Source: Spirochaetaceae bacterium
Lineage (GTDB): Bacteria; Spirochaetota; Spirochaetia; Treponematales; Breznakiellaceae
Direction: 5' to 3'
Assembly: GCA_031258615.1 (NCBI GenBank)
Contig: JAIRMP010000241.1
Location: 1 to 20,065 of the forward strand
Length of the DNA: 20,065 bases
The notes under the pieces were generated by a model that had not been told where the DNA came from, made no database searches, and saw only the letters and a list, made by a program, of their open reading frames with translations. The position numbers were made by a program, and so were the translations under genes. Shown here piece by piece: positions 12,804 to 20,065 of the stretch. How positions within the stretch are numbered: position 1 is the first letter of the stretch; each line of letters begins with the position of its first letter.

Positions 12804-13952
12804 TTACTGTGAGATGTCCAGGTCAGGAAACCCTTCGGATTTATTTGACAGCGGGGACTGTATGGATACGCTTGTCGGCCCTGTTTCGATGATTTGATTT
12901 TGACCGTCAGGATTTTTTTCGTCCAGAACCTGCACAATAGGAAAACGCGGGTCATCAGGGTTGACATCGACAACCTGAGCCTTGGCGCCGTTCGAAAGCA
13001 GCACAAACTGGCCTATTGGGTAGATCGAAAGGGAAAAAACGAGAGCTCTTATGATGCTGTCATCGTAGCCCTTCCCTTCATTACGCAAAAGATCGGTAAT
13101 GCCTTCGTATCCACCGCGGGCATCCTTGTGCGGACGTTTGGCGGTTATCGCTTCATAAGAACAGGCTACCGCGATGATCTTTCCGTAAAGACCTATCTTG
13201 TCGCCGGATAGTTTATGGGGATATCCTGAACCGTTCTCACGTTCATGGTGTTCAAGAGCCGCAGTGTTTATCGCCATAGGAAAATTAAACGATTTAAGCA
13301 TTTCAAAACCTATCGCGGGGTGAAGCATCAGTGTATTGCGTTCCTTCGCAGAAAGCTCAGCTTTACTCTGCACTATATGCGGCGGCAGTTTTACCATACC
13401 GATTTCATGCAGCAGTGCGGCTACGCCAAGCTCAATCATACGGTGGGCCGGCAGTTTCAGGTAGCTGCCTATGATGATCGAAATGACTGTCGACTTTATG
13501 ACATGAACGGCAAGAAAATCGTAATCGCTTTCCGCTTGTATATCGTTTTGAACCTGTAGCAGAAAACGGCGGTTCACCTTTACCTCTTCACAGACATCCC
13601 GTATTTTTTCCGCGACAATGTCATAGTTGATCCGCCCATTGCCGGCCGCGCGCGTAAAAATATCATCGGCAAAACGCTGAAGGTCCGCGTAAAACGCCTT
13701 GGCATCCAGCAGCTTTGTATTGTCGTTGAGAGATGGCAGCCCGGCCTTTTTCTTTTGCGTTTTCCCGTCATGGTAGGCTTCCTGTATCTCGCCGTCACTC
13801 TTTACCTTATCGAAATTCCATTCCTTAAGGGCGCTTTTTAATTCGGCGGTAAACGGCATTTCCTGGGAAGTCAATACAAAACCGTCATCAACATACAGAG
13901 GTTCCGAAAAAAAATAGTTTACCGGAATTTCATTGACTGAAAAAAACTTCAT
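12804..13952 (-). CDS. HD-GYP domain protein with substituted metal-site residues
   Basis: The start is ATG at 13952 (MKFFSVNEIPVNYFF), six bases after AGGTG; the longer frame begins only with GTG at 13961. The 382-residue product has an N-terminal DUF3391-like region (1-60), a helical linker and an HD-GYP domain (~145-310). HD-GYP enzymes hydrolyse cyclic di-GMP. Seen residues are His150, 'LLHEIGM' (182-183 are His-Glu where HD-GYP usually has His-Asp and then GK), His211, His235-His236, 'NGSGYP', and 'VACSYEAITAKRP', where Cys264 stands in for the usual metal-binding Asp. The fold is retained, but binuclear metal binding may be changed. It could be an inactive c-di-GMP receptor. It lies 65 bases downstream of ctp on the same strand and converges with recR. 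Confidence 0.85.
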   Translation of the reverse strand: MKFFSVNEIPVNYFFSEPLYVDDGFVLTSQEMPFTAELKSALKEWNFDKVKSDGEIQEAYHDGKTQKKKAGLPSLNDNTKLLDAKAFYADLQRFADDIFTRAAGNGRINYDIVAEKIRDVCEEVKVNRRFLLQVQNDIQAESDYDFLAVHVIKSTVISIIIGSYLKLPAHRMIELGVAALLHEIGMVKLPPHIVQSKAELSAKERNTLMLHPAIGFEMLKSFNFPMAINTAALEHHERENGSGYPHKLSGDKIGLYGKIIAVACSYEAITAKRPHKDARGGYEGITDLLRNEGKGYDDSIIRALVFSLSIYPIGQFVLLSNGAKAQVVDVNPDDPRFPIVQVLDEKNPDGQNQIIETGPTSVSIQSPLSNKSEGFPDLDISQ

Positions 13953-14017
13953 AACATACACCTATAAGAGGCAGTTTAGGGATACACGGCATTTGGGGCC
14001 GGAAACCCGCAGCATGA

Positions 14018-15508
14018 TCAAGATGGCTGGGCATCTTTGCTGGCCGATTCTTCCTGTAAATCCTTGAGCGTCTTTGTACTCTGTATGAGTTTGTAGTATA
14101 CGCCTTCGCGGATAATTTTCACCGCTTCCTGTAACTGTACATCGTACTCCAAATCGTAAACGGGGGCGATCACGGTACGGTTCTCCTCATCCCGTATCAG
14201 GCGGCGAAGCAGGGAAAAGTCAAGACCATACTCGTCCTGCAACTGACGGGCAAAACCATCGATCACACCAGGCGCCGCTTTTTTGTTGTTCTCAACAAAG
14301 TTGGGAATCGCCTTTGAAGCGATCAGTTTGTTCAGTTTTTCGGCATCCTCGCTGGAAAACTTGGGAAACAACACTTCACGGTCGGGAGGTATGCCGATCT
14401 TATCAATGTTTACATCGCTCGGCGTATAGTAGCGGGCTGTCGTAATTTTGAAACCTGAGTGACGCAACGGGTATACCTGCTGGACGGAGCCTTTGCCGAA
14501 CGATTTTTCGCCGACAAGGTACGCTCGCCCGTGATCCTTGAGCGCTCCCGCCACAATTTCAGACGCTGATGCGGAGCCGTGATTTATCAGCACAACGATG
14601 GGAATGTCTTCCGGTACAACCGGGTTGCCCACAGCGTTGTAAACGGAATTTTGCTTTGCTATCCGCGATTTCACAGAAACAACCGTACCTCCCTTGATAA
14701 ACAGGTTGCTCACACTTACCGCCGTGCTGAGGAGCCCGCCGTAATTGTTCCGCAGATCAAGGATCAGCGCCTTGTACCCATTCTGTTTGAAGTCTTCCAG
14801 GGCTTGCCGGGTACGCTCTGCCGTCATGTTGCTGAAACTGATCAGGCGAAGATACCCTATATCCCCTATCATAGCCTGCTTTACCGTCGGCACCTCTATG
14901 ACGGCTCTTGTAAGGGTTACAGGAAATTCCAGGTTCTCGCCGCGGCGTATGGTGATATCGACCTTATCGCCAGCAGGACCTTTGAGCCGGGACAGCACGT
15001 CATCCAGAGTCATGCTGTCCGTGCTGTCATCCCCGATTTTGATGATAAGATCGGCCGGCTGCAAGCCCGCTTTCCAGCCAGGGCTATCCTCAATAGGAGC
15101 GGCAATCTCAACAAAATTCGGTTTTCCGCCGGAAATATAGAGGCCAACTCCGCCGTAACTGCCTTTTATCACATTCTGATCCAGCTCCGCCATGTCCTTC
15201 TCCTTTAAAAATGAGGAGTAAGGATCGCCGAGTGCATCGAACATACCGTTCATCGCGCCTTCATAGAGGGACTGGGGATCGACTTCTTCAACATAATTCT
15301 GTTGAATGAACTCAAACACCATCTGTATGATCGATTTGTACTGAGGCTGCGCTTCCACCTGCGCGGAAGCCTGCGCCTCCGCTTTGGGAACATAAATACC
15401 AACCATGAAAAAACAAAAGAAAAAGGTTAGCGCGGCCCAGTACATTACCGGCGGAGCCTTATTCAAACGGCATAAACGTCTCTGTATCTTGCGGATAATC
15501 GGCATCAT
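14018..15508 (-). CDS. ctpA: C-terminal processing peptidase, S41 family with PDZ domain
   Basis: The 496-residue product is a periplasmic serine protease. Order of parts: basic N-terminus, membrane anchor or signal segment (~22-40, 'YWAALTFFFCFFMVGIYV'), helical region, PDZ domain (~107-195, 'GSYGGVGLYI...GLQPADLIIKIG'), and S41 core (~210-390). The catalytic serine is in 'GSASASEIVAGAL' (Ser314) and the general-base lysine in 'SFGKGSVQ' (Lys339). 'LDLRNNYGGLL' is also a family hallmark. A C-terminal extension of ~100 residues follows. Two ATGs in tandem (15508 and 15505) could start it. No Shine-Dalgarno is visible and the -10-like box lies six bases upstream. Targets in this organism are unknown. 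The HD-GYP gene follows and may share the transcript. Confidence 0.95.
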   Translation of the reverse strand: MMPIIRKIQRRLCRLNKAPPVMYWAALTFFFCFFMVGIYVPKAEAQASAQVEAQPQYKSIIQMVFEFIQQNYVEEVDPQSLYEGAMNGMFDALGDPYSSFLKEKDMAELDQNVIKGSYGGVGLYISGGKPNFVEIAAPIEDSPGWKAGLQPADLIIKIGDDSTDSMTLDDVLSRLKGPAGDKVDITIRRGENLEFPVTLTRAVIEVPTVKQAMIGDIGYLRLISFSNMTAERTRQALEDFKQNGYKALILDLRNNYGGLLSTAVSVSNLFIKGGTVVSVKSRIAKQNSVYNAVGNPVVPEDIPIVVLINHGSASASEIVAGALKDHGRAYLVGEKSFGKGSVQQVYPLRHSGFKITTARYYTPSDVNIDKIGIPPDREVLFPKFSSEDAEKLNKLIASKAIPNFVENNKKAAPGVIDGFARQLQDEYGLDFSLLRRLIRDEENRTVIAPVYDLEYDVQLQEAVKIIREGVYYKLIQSTKTLKDLQEESASKDAQPS

Positions 15509-15514
15509 ACCAAA

Positions 15515-15543
15515 AGTATCGTATATACCAAAATTATAGTCAA
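15515..15543 (-). promoter_or_regulatory. ctp promoter, possibly giving a leaderless mRNA
   Basis: On the - strand TTGACT (15543-15538) is five of six to the -35 consensus. After exactly 17 bases comes GATACT (15520-15515), four of six to the -10 consensus. Six bases then lead to ATG at 15508. A perfect TATAAT (15538-15533) overlaps the -35 and is an alternative -10 without a good -35, giving an untranslated leader of about 18 bases, also without a Shine-Dalgarno. Confidence 0.5.
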
Positions 15544-15547
15544 GGGC

Positions 15548-15575
15548 GCAAGCCTACGGCTTGCCATAGGAGTTT
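15548..15575 (-). repeat. Partial copy of the GGAGTTTGC-family repeat
   Basis: Read on the - strand, this gives AAACTCCTA followed by TGGCAAGCC-gta-GGCTTGC. It is identical over 28 bases to the right end of module A upstream of dnaX (10215-10242). The rest of the module is missing. It lies five bases upstream of the ctp -35 box. Confidence 0.85.
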
Positions 15576-15690
15576 TGGGGGGTGACGGAAGACGCCCTAA
15601 GCCCGCTTGCGGGCGGCGGCGGCTGGAGGCAGGGGGGCGCGGCGATAACGGTGACGGTTTGCGAAAACGGTGGGGAAATTGCGCCCCCCT
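15573..15690. repeat. Composite G-run/C-run inverted repeat, copy 2
   Basis: TTTTGGGGGGT (15573-15583), hairpin GCCCGC-tt-GCGGGC (15601-15614), then arms GGGGGGCGC (15632-15640) and GCGCCCCCC (15681-15689) separated by 40 bases, with GGAAAT just before the right arm. The same modules in the same order form copy 1 at 7893-7985. It fills most of the 230-base gap between ctp and the exported-protein gene. The rest of that gap (15691-15738) shows only AT-rich 'AATTAATAGTGAATAG' sequence. Confidence 0.7.
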
Positions 15691-15738
15691 TCTTAGTGAA
15701 GAATTAATAGTGAATAGTGAGGCTGCTGGTAGGCGGGA

Positions 15739-17232
15739 TCAATCGTGGTTTGGGACGGTAAAGGTTTTGACAGCGGCCGCATTGCCGGGAAAAAGCCCTT
15801 CTATGCTGAACTCACCGTTAAGGCTTAGAGGCAGGGCCAGCTCTATATCGAGCGGGTTGGGCGGGTATGAACCGAGTATGAATTCTATGCGTTTACCGTC
15901 GGAGATGTAAGGCATAGGCGCGTCGTAGATGAAGTAGGCCGGATCATCCGCCGCTTGATTCGTAAAAAACAGGCTGTACCGCAGCGGCGGAAGCCGCGCT
16001 TCCGTGCTTATTCTTACGATTCTGCGATCCAAAAAGCGTACGCTTTTTGGACTGGCCGTAAAATACATATCCGGCTCTAAGCCGTCTGTAGTGATTTTTG
16101 TCTGTTGGGCAGGTAATTTTGTGCGGGCGGGTAAATCCTGGCCGCCGTTTGTGTGCAGCACAAACAAGAATGCCGCCGTTAAAAGTACGAAAACAGCAAA
16201 AACCGGTATCAAAACATATTTGTGGCGGGATTTTGCCGCATAGTACAGGCAAAAAAAGAGTGCGGAGACAAAAACCATGCCAAAAAGCGTTAATAAAACC
16301 AGCGTCAGCTCCGGAATAAATACCACCTTGTTTTTAAGGTTGACGCAGGCATAGTTGTAGTCCGCCCGGCCTGAATCTACGCCGCCACGAAAGATTTCTT
16401 CCGCATACCGGTATAGCAGCGCCGACGCCTCGTCCGCCGTAATCTTTTTGCCGGCCATTGCCGCGGACGGCGGCATCTTAGACCGTTCAGCGGAAGCGCC
16501 GGTAACGTAAATGATCTGTCTCCCGCCCGCCTCATCAGTATTGACGGCGGGGGCAGGCGCGCCGCCGACCTCCGAATCAAAAAACCAGGGTATACCGCTG
16601 TCCGCGCAGAGTTGTACAAAAGGCTCAACCAGGTCGAGCGGGGGCACGGTCGTCCCCGCTAGGCGCAAAACGCCCAGCGCTGAGGGCGCGTCCTCACCTT
16701 CCGGGAGGGAATCGCAGTAAACGATTAACGTTCCCTCGCGTTCCTCCGTATCGCCCAGCAGTGCCTGAAATCCGGCGTATGGGAATGCGCCGCCGCCCGT
16801 GGCAGGCCAGTTGTCTGCCGCAAAGTAGACAAGCGTATCGAAGGGCAGTGGTTTGGACAGGAATTTGTCGATCAGGCCGAGAGCAAGCTCCACGCTCCAG
16901 CCGGGGCCGCCGTCCGTACCGTTCAATATGTCCGCGGTCTGTACATCAAGGATAGGTACCGCCAGCACAAACAGGCCCTCGCCCTCGCTGCCGCCGGAAT
17001 CGGGACGCGCCGGGATATTCACCTCCACAGATACGCCGAAAGCGCCGTAATCCGCCATCAGGGGCCGTTCGGTAAAGTTTATATTTTTTGCTTCGAGCCT
17101 CTGTACAAGCTCGTTGAACGCGGTTGTCTCCGCGTTACGCGGGGAGAACGGCGTCTGTGCCGCCGCGACAGCGCCCCCAATCAGAAGCATTGTACAGATA
17201 AGGAATGGAACGTTGGCGCTGGACGGTTTCAT
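15739..17232 (-). CDS. Exported/membrane-anchored protein of unknown function
   Basis: The ATG at 17232 starts a clear signal peptide (MKPSSANVPFLICTMLLIGGAVAAAQ). A GTG at 17238, directly after the upstream stop codon, is an alternative. The ~497-residue product has an extracytoplasmic domain up to ~305, two membrane helices at ~306-332 and ~340-362, then a ~130-residue beta-rich C-terminal domain. The first domain contains 'LVYFAADNWPATGGGAFPYAGFQALLGDTEE', faintly like zinc aminopeptidase or alpha/beta folds, but no metal-binding set is visible and I do not assign a family. The stop-to-start junction with the upstream gene is 0-6 bases, so the two are translated from one mRNA and probably act together at the cell envelope. 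A perfect 22-bp palindrome (16029-16050) lies in frame near the region coding 'SPKSVRFLDRR'. Confidence 0.75.
   Translation of the reverse strand: MKPSSANVPFLICTMLLIGGAVAAAQTPFSPRNAETTAFNELVQRLEAKNINFTERPLMADYGAFGVSVEVNIPARPDSGGSEGEGLFVLAVPILDVQTADILNGTDGGPGWSVELALGLIDKFLSKPLPFDTLVYFAADNWPATGGGAFPYAGFQALLGDTEEREGTLIVYCDSLPEGEDAPSALGVLRLAGTTVPPLDLVEPFVQLCADSGIPWFFDSEVGGAPAPAVNTDEAGGRQIIYVTGASAERSKMPPSAAMAGKKITADEASALLYRYAEEIFRGGVDSGRADYNYACVNLKNKVVFIPELTLVLLTLFGMVFVSALFFCLYYAAKSRHKYVLIPVFAVFVLLTAAFLFVLHTNGGQDLPARTKLPAQQTKITTDGLEPDMYFTASPKSVRFLDRRIVRISTEARLPPLRYSLFFTNQAADDPAYFIYDAPMPYISDGKRIEFILGSYPPNPLDIELALPLSLNGEFSIEGLFPGNAAAVKTFTVPNHD
16029..16050. repeat. Perfect 22-bp palindrome inside a coding gene
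   Basis: CCAAAAAGCGT (16029-16039) and ACGCTTTTTGG (16040-16050) are exact reverse complements with no spacer. It lies in frame within the exported-protein gene and codes for part of 'PKSVRFL'. Its GCGTACGC centre recalls the GCGTAGC centres of the intergenic hairpins near dnaX. Confidence 0.9.
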
Positions 17233-17238
17233 CTGCAC

Positions 17239-18549
17239 TTAGGGTTCAAATGTTTCTTCTGCGGGGAGCCGGACCAGGTTGATGTAGTGGCCGGGATAAC
17301 GTGACGCAAACCGGTTGAACGAGGTTTCGGCGGCGCTTTCAAAAAGCGCTACATGGAACGAGCCGTTCTCGTCGAAGTAAGGCAGAAAGGCCGCAATATG
17401 GAAGTATTGACGCATACGCGGCTTGGGCGCCAGTTCCGTGTTTACCGCGCCGAGGTAGAACATACCAGGTTCGTCGATCGCGAGCGTATACATGAGCGCG
17501 GCAAGGCCGTTTATGTCAAAACCGGCTTCAGACAGAAATCCACCATAGGGTTCCGTCAGGGTTGTCCCGTTTTTACGCAGTATAATCTGAGAAAACGGGC
17601 AGCTATTCACCTCAATCTCTTCCAAAACGGCAAATACGGGAGATTTTAGCGTGCTGTTGACGGTGGAAGCAAGGTTTCGTATCCAGTCCAGGCCGAAAAA
17701 CGGGTCGCGCAGGGCCTCAAATGGCGCTGTGAGGGAGGAACCGCGCTGTCCGTAGGCTTGTTTCAGCGCGTTTATTGGCAGACGCCTTCCGGTCATAGGG
17801 CGGAGCAGCCCGTCTACAAGCCATTTTACAAACCCTGAACAGTTTAGGCCGGGATTTTGAACCTGTTTTTCCAGCGTATCAATAAAAACATACTCTCCGG
17901 CCTCGTTAATTGCGCCGTCATCGGCAAATGAAAGGCCGGGCAAAGACTGCCTTATACGTGAAATCAATGTCCGGGCGCCGGCATAGTCAGCGGTATGCGG
18001 TTCGAAGTAACGGAACAGGGTTTTGTTGTTTGCCGCCCCCAGAATGTCTTGCAGCGGGAGCGTAAGCAGGCGTTCAAGGATCACCGGCATATTCACCGAC
18101 TGCGCAAGGTAAGCGTTGTAGACAACCATGTCCATACTGCTCCGCTCCGAATCCAGCGGACGGAACTGTATGTAGGTGTAGGGATCGCTGCGTGGAAATA
18201 TCCGTATGCGGAGCAGGCTGCCGTCCTCCATGCTCCGGCTTACGGCCCATGAGCCCTGCGCCCAACCCGGAAAAACGCCTCCAAACCCGCGCGCCAGAAC
18301 TATACTGAACTCGCCCTGAGTCCGTTCCGTCCTTACCTCCAGCCGTTCCCCGCCAGGCAATGTTTCGCGCCGGACACTTTTTGCCAGTACATTCTGAGGC
18401 GCCTCCATGAACCATTCGTCAAAAAGTTTTTTACGAATGGAAGAATCGTCTGATATTTCACTCAGCGGCAGATCGAGTGCAGGGACGGCGTGTGGACAGG
18501 AGCAGCAAAGCACCAGGAAGGCCGCGATTTTCACAGTTCCGCTGGACAT
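17239..18549 (-). CDS. Exported NlpC/P60-like protein, putative cysteine peptidase
   Basis: The 436-residue product begins with a signal peptide (MSSGTVKIAAFLVLCCSCPHAVPA). Mid-protein 'GLNCSGFVKWLVDG' (about 238-251) resembles the nucleophile motif of NlpC/P60 and related papain-like amidases, where D/N-C-S-G-F-V is typical. 'YFHIAAFLPYFDENGSFHVALFES' (about 390-415) could supply the histidine. Such enzymes cut peptidoglycan stem peptides. The order and spacing are looser than in standard NlpC/P60, so activity is uncertain. The ATG at 18549 follows an AT-rich stretch with no Shine-Dalgarno. It is the first gene of a two-gene unit with the membrane-anchored protein downstream (stop TAA directly followed by the next frame). 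It diverges from radC across only 42 bases. Confidence 0.65.
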   Translation of the reverse strand: MSSGTVKIAAFLVLCCSCPHAVPALDLPLSEISDDSSIRKKLFDEWFMEAPQNVLAKSVRRETLPGGERLEVRTERTQGEFSIVLARGFGGVFPGWAQGSWAVSRSMEDGSLLRIRIFPRSDPYTYIQFRPLDSERSSMDMVVYNAYLAQSVNMPVILERLLTLPLQDILGAANNKTLFRYFEPHTADYAGARTLISRIRQSLPGLSFADDGAINEAGEYVFIDTLEKQVQNPGLNCSGFVKWLVDGLLRPMTGRRLPINALKQAYGQRGSSLTAPFEALRDPFFGLDWIRNLASTVNSTLKSPVFAVLEEIEVNSCPFSQIILRKNGTTLTEPYGGFLSEAGFDINGLAALMYTLAIDEPGMFYLGAVNTELAPKPRMRQYFHIAAFLPYFDENGSFHVALFESAAETSFNRFASRYPGHYINLVRLPAEETFEP

Positions 18550-18591
18550 TTATAATAAAATATCGGTTTTTTTACCAAAAAGTAAAGTAAA

Positions 18592-19389
18592 ATGCATCTT
18601 GCCGGCAAAGTATATATTATGAAGAACATAAAACACCCTCGTCCGGCGGAGAGTAACTTGCCGGATACCGCTATGGATCAGGCAAACAATTCAAACACCA
18701 GGGGCGGTAAAAAAGGCTGCGCCCGTTTAATAGCCCCGCAGAATCTTCCGGAAAATTTACGTCCGCGCAGCCGTCTGCTGCGCGAGGGGCCGGCGGCGCT
18801 TTCCGACAGGGAACTGCTTTCAATACTCCTTAATACCGGCGTTAAGGGAAAGAATGTAAGCCTTTTGGCGGACGAACTTCGTGAAAGGCTGGACGCCAAC
18901 AAAAATATTCCATCCGTTGAGGATCTTTCCGAAATGATAGGGATAGGCGAGACCAAGGCGTGCAGCATAGTCGCGATGCTGGAATTTGGCCGCAGGCGCT
19001 GGGGCTGCCGGACTGTCCGTATAAAGAACGCCTCCGACATTTTCCCGTTGATTCGGCACTACGCCGATTGCCGCCAGGAACGCTTCATAAGCGTATCGTT
19101 GAACGGGGCGCATGAAGTTTTGGCGATTAGGGTGGTTACGGTTGGTTTAGTGAACAGATCGATTATCCACCCCAGGGAGGTATTTGCCGATGTGATTGCG
19201 GACCGTGCCAGCGCGATCTGCGTTGCGCACAATCATCCGTCGGGCATACTGAAGCCCTCCGATCAGGACGATGATGTAACTGTACGTTTGATGAAAGCCG
19301 CCCGCCTGCTCGGTATAAGTTTCCTTGATCATCTGATCTTTAGCGAAACCGATTACTACAGTTACCGCGCCGCGGGAAAGCTCGACTAA
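18592..19389 (+). CDS. radC: RadC/JAMM-family DNA repair-like protein
   Basis: The 265-residue product has the RadC layout: N-terminal 'LRPRSRLLREGPAALSDRELLSILLNTG' and a helix-hairpin-helix around 'MIGIGETKACSIVAMLEFGRR' (about 115-136). The MPN/JAMM metalloprotease-like domain follows, with 'VAHNHPSGILKPSDQD': His213, His215 and Asp226 as metal ligands. Despite the name, RadC's role in repair is unproven. Start choice is open: ATG 18592 or ATG 18619 (nine codons in); neither has a strong Shine-Dalgarno. The family's conserved region begins only at about residue 55, so the N-terminal extension is variable. It diverges from the NlpC/P60-like gene. Confidence 0.92.
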   Translation: MHLAGKVYIMKNIKHPRPAESNLPDTAMDQANNSNTRGGKKGCARLIAPQNLPENLRPRSRLLREGPAALSDRELLSILLNTGVKGKNVSLLADELRERLDANKNIPSVEDLSEMIGIGETKACSIVAMLEFGRRRWGCRTVRIKNASDIFPLIRHYADCRQERFISVSLNGAHEVLAIRVVTVGLVNRSIIHPREVFADVIADRASAICVAHNHPSGILKPSDQDDDVTVRLMKAARLLGISFLDHLIFSETDYYSYRAAGKLD

Positions 19390-19458
19390 AAGGCCGCATG
19401 ACAAAAACAGTAATGAACCGCCCCGCCGCGAATGAAAAAGCCCCCGCGGAGTAAAACA

Positions 19459-19713
19459 TTACCATGGTGACTGACATTCCGCGGCGGCAGTCACTTTTTC
19501 CAGTACCATCTCGTCAATGATTTGGACGGGGCTTTTATTGACCGCAGCCGATTTGGTCAAAAGGTAGTCCAGGGAGAGTTTGCCCAGTCCCAATTGGCGC
19601 AATTCCCGCCGGATGAGCCAATCGCTTCCATGCGGGCCAAATTTGGGGATAGTACGGGACAGTTCTTCGTCCAAAGCATCGTATTCTTCATCGGTCAGGT
19701 CGGTATAGGTCAT
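19459..19713 (-). CDS. Antitoxin-like protein downstream of a BrnT-like toxin
   Basis: This 84-residue acidic protein starts 'MTYTDLTDEEYDALDEELSRTIPKF', a pattern seen in small proteins encoded directly after BrnT-like toxins. The C-terminal half ('LSLDYLLTKSAAVNKSPVQIIDEMVLEKV') could hold a short ribbon-helix-helix-like DNA-binding or toxin-binding helix pair. AGGAG (19724-19720), overlapping the toxin stop codon, lies six bases before the ATG, so translation is coupled to the toxin gene. Cognate function is inferred from order, size and spacing. Confidence 0.65.
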   Translation of the reverse strand: MTYTDLTDEEYDALDEELSRTIPKFGPHGSDWLIRRELRQLGLGKLSLDYLLTKSAAVNKSPVQIIDEMVLEKVTAAAECQSPW

Positions 19714-19722
19714 AGTTTTCTC

Positions 19723-19983
19723 CTAGTTCCGGAGTTGCTCAAGCACCCCGGCTCGCATACCCATCGCGTGAAAAACTTTTATCGCATCTTCGCCGATAGG
19801 GTTATAGAACACTTCAACCGGATTACCCGCCCGGTTGAAGCCAATGAAGCCGTATTTATTGTCGTAACCTTCCAGTCTCCGCGCAAAGACTCTGGTCTTG
19901 TAGGCATGCCGAATATCCTCCTCGCTAATGCAGCGTTTGAACGCTGAAGGCGCGAAGATAATCTCAGGCTCCATATTCCCCAT
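19723..19983 (-). CDS. BrnT-like toxin of a type II toxin-antitoxin pair
   Basis: This 86-residue protein resembles the BrnT/RelE-like fold: 'IIFAPSAFKRCISEEDIRHAY' (helix with acidic turn), 'GYDNKYGFIGFNRAGNPVEVFYNP' (central beta sheet) and 'AIKVFHAMGMRAGVLEQL' (last strand and helix). BrnT-type toxins are ribonucleases that stop translation. Toxin first, antitoxin second, with nine bases between, is the BrnT/BrnA order. The ATG at 19983 or the in-frame ATG at 19974 may be used. No promoter is obvious in the 82 bases left to the window edge. Confidence 0.7.
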   Translation of the reverse strand: MGNMEPEIIFAPSAFKRCISEEDIRHAYKTRVFARRLEGYDNKYGFIGFNRAGNPVEVFYNPIGEDAIKVFHAMGMRAGVLEQLRN

Positions 19984-20065
19984 ATTACTTCAAAACCAGT
20001 GTGGATACAACACGAACAGGGCAATTCGGCAGCGGGTATACGCGGCGTCCGTGAGCGCGCAAACA

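Overview
The window looks like a stretch of spirochaete chromosome, most likely from a Treponema relative. The pointers are an archaeal/spirochaete-length PheT (about 590 aa), an HD-GYP protein, a C-terminal processing peptidase, a lipoprotein of the beta-helix type common in gut treponemes, and many palindromic intergenic repeats. This assignment is inference from gene families; no 16S or other marker is present. Most of the window is GC-rich, but the first 3.5 kb is clearly AT-rich and probably acquired.

Layout. (1) 1-95: possible 3' end of an unidentified gene. (2) 167-3483, AT-rich, + strand: an unrecognised 792-aa protein, an overlapping small membrane protein, and a pyruvoyl-dependent arginine decarboxylase with an intact Ser-Ser self-cleavage site. 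(3) 3584-4135, - strand: 3' remnant of a ComM/YifB AAA+ ATPase, cut off by a block of dispersed repeats (4140-4597). (4) 4598-9294, - strand: a beta-helix lipoprotein with an 11-copy hexapeptide linker, pheT, an isolated atpB (F-type ATPase subunit a), and an RsbRD-N-like gene six bases upstream of atpB. (5) 9446-10022, + strand: a decayed PIN-domain gene with two compensating frameshifts, overlapped by a small partner ORF carrying an in-frame TAG. (6) 10032-10325: a dense cluster of hairpin repeats and a run of 14 C, ending just before the dnaX promoter. (7) 10366-12734, + strand: the classical dnaX-ebfC(ybaB)-recR cluster for replication and recombinational repair. (8) 12804-18549, - strand: an HD-GYP protein with altered metal-site residues, a ctp protease, and a two-gene exported pair (an NlpC/P60-like protein followed by a membrane-anchored protein). 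(9) 18592-19389, + strand: radC. (10) 19459-19983, - strand: a probable BrnT-like toxin and its downstream antitoxin-like partner.

The most striking non-gene signal is a family of near-perfect palindromes with tiny loops (GTA, TTC, ACA, TTT, CTTA). Their stem sequences differ from copy to copy while complementarity is kept. They are clustered at 4422-4488 and 10032-10325 and also occur at 9306-9330 and 15548-15575. A similar perfect 22-bp palindrome lies in frame inside a coding gene at 16029-16050. A second, composite repeat with GGGGGG/CCCCCC arms separated by exactly 40 bases occurs twice, at 7893-7985 and 15573-15690, each just 3' of a - strand gene. The dnaX and ctp starts sit six bases after a -10-like hexamer and lack Shine-Dalgarno sequences, which suggests leaderless transcripts.
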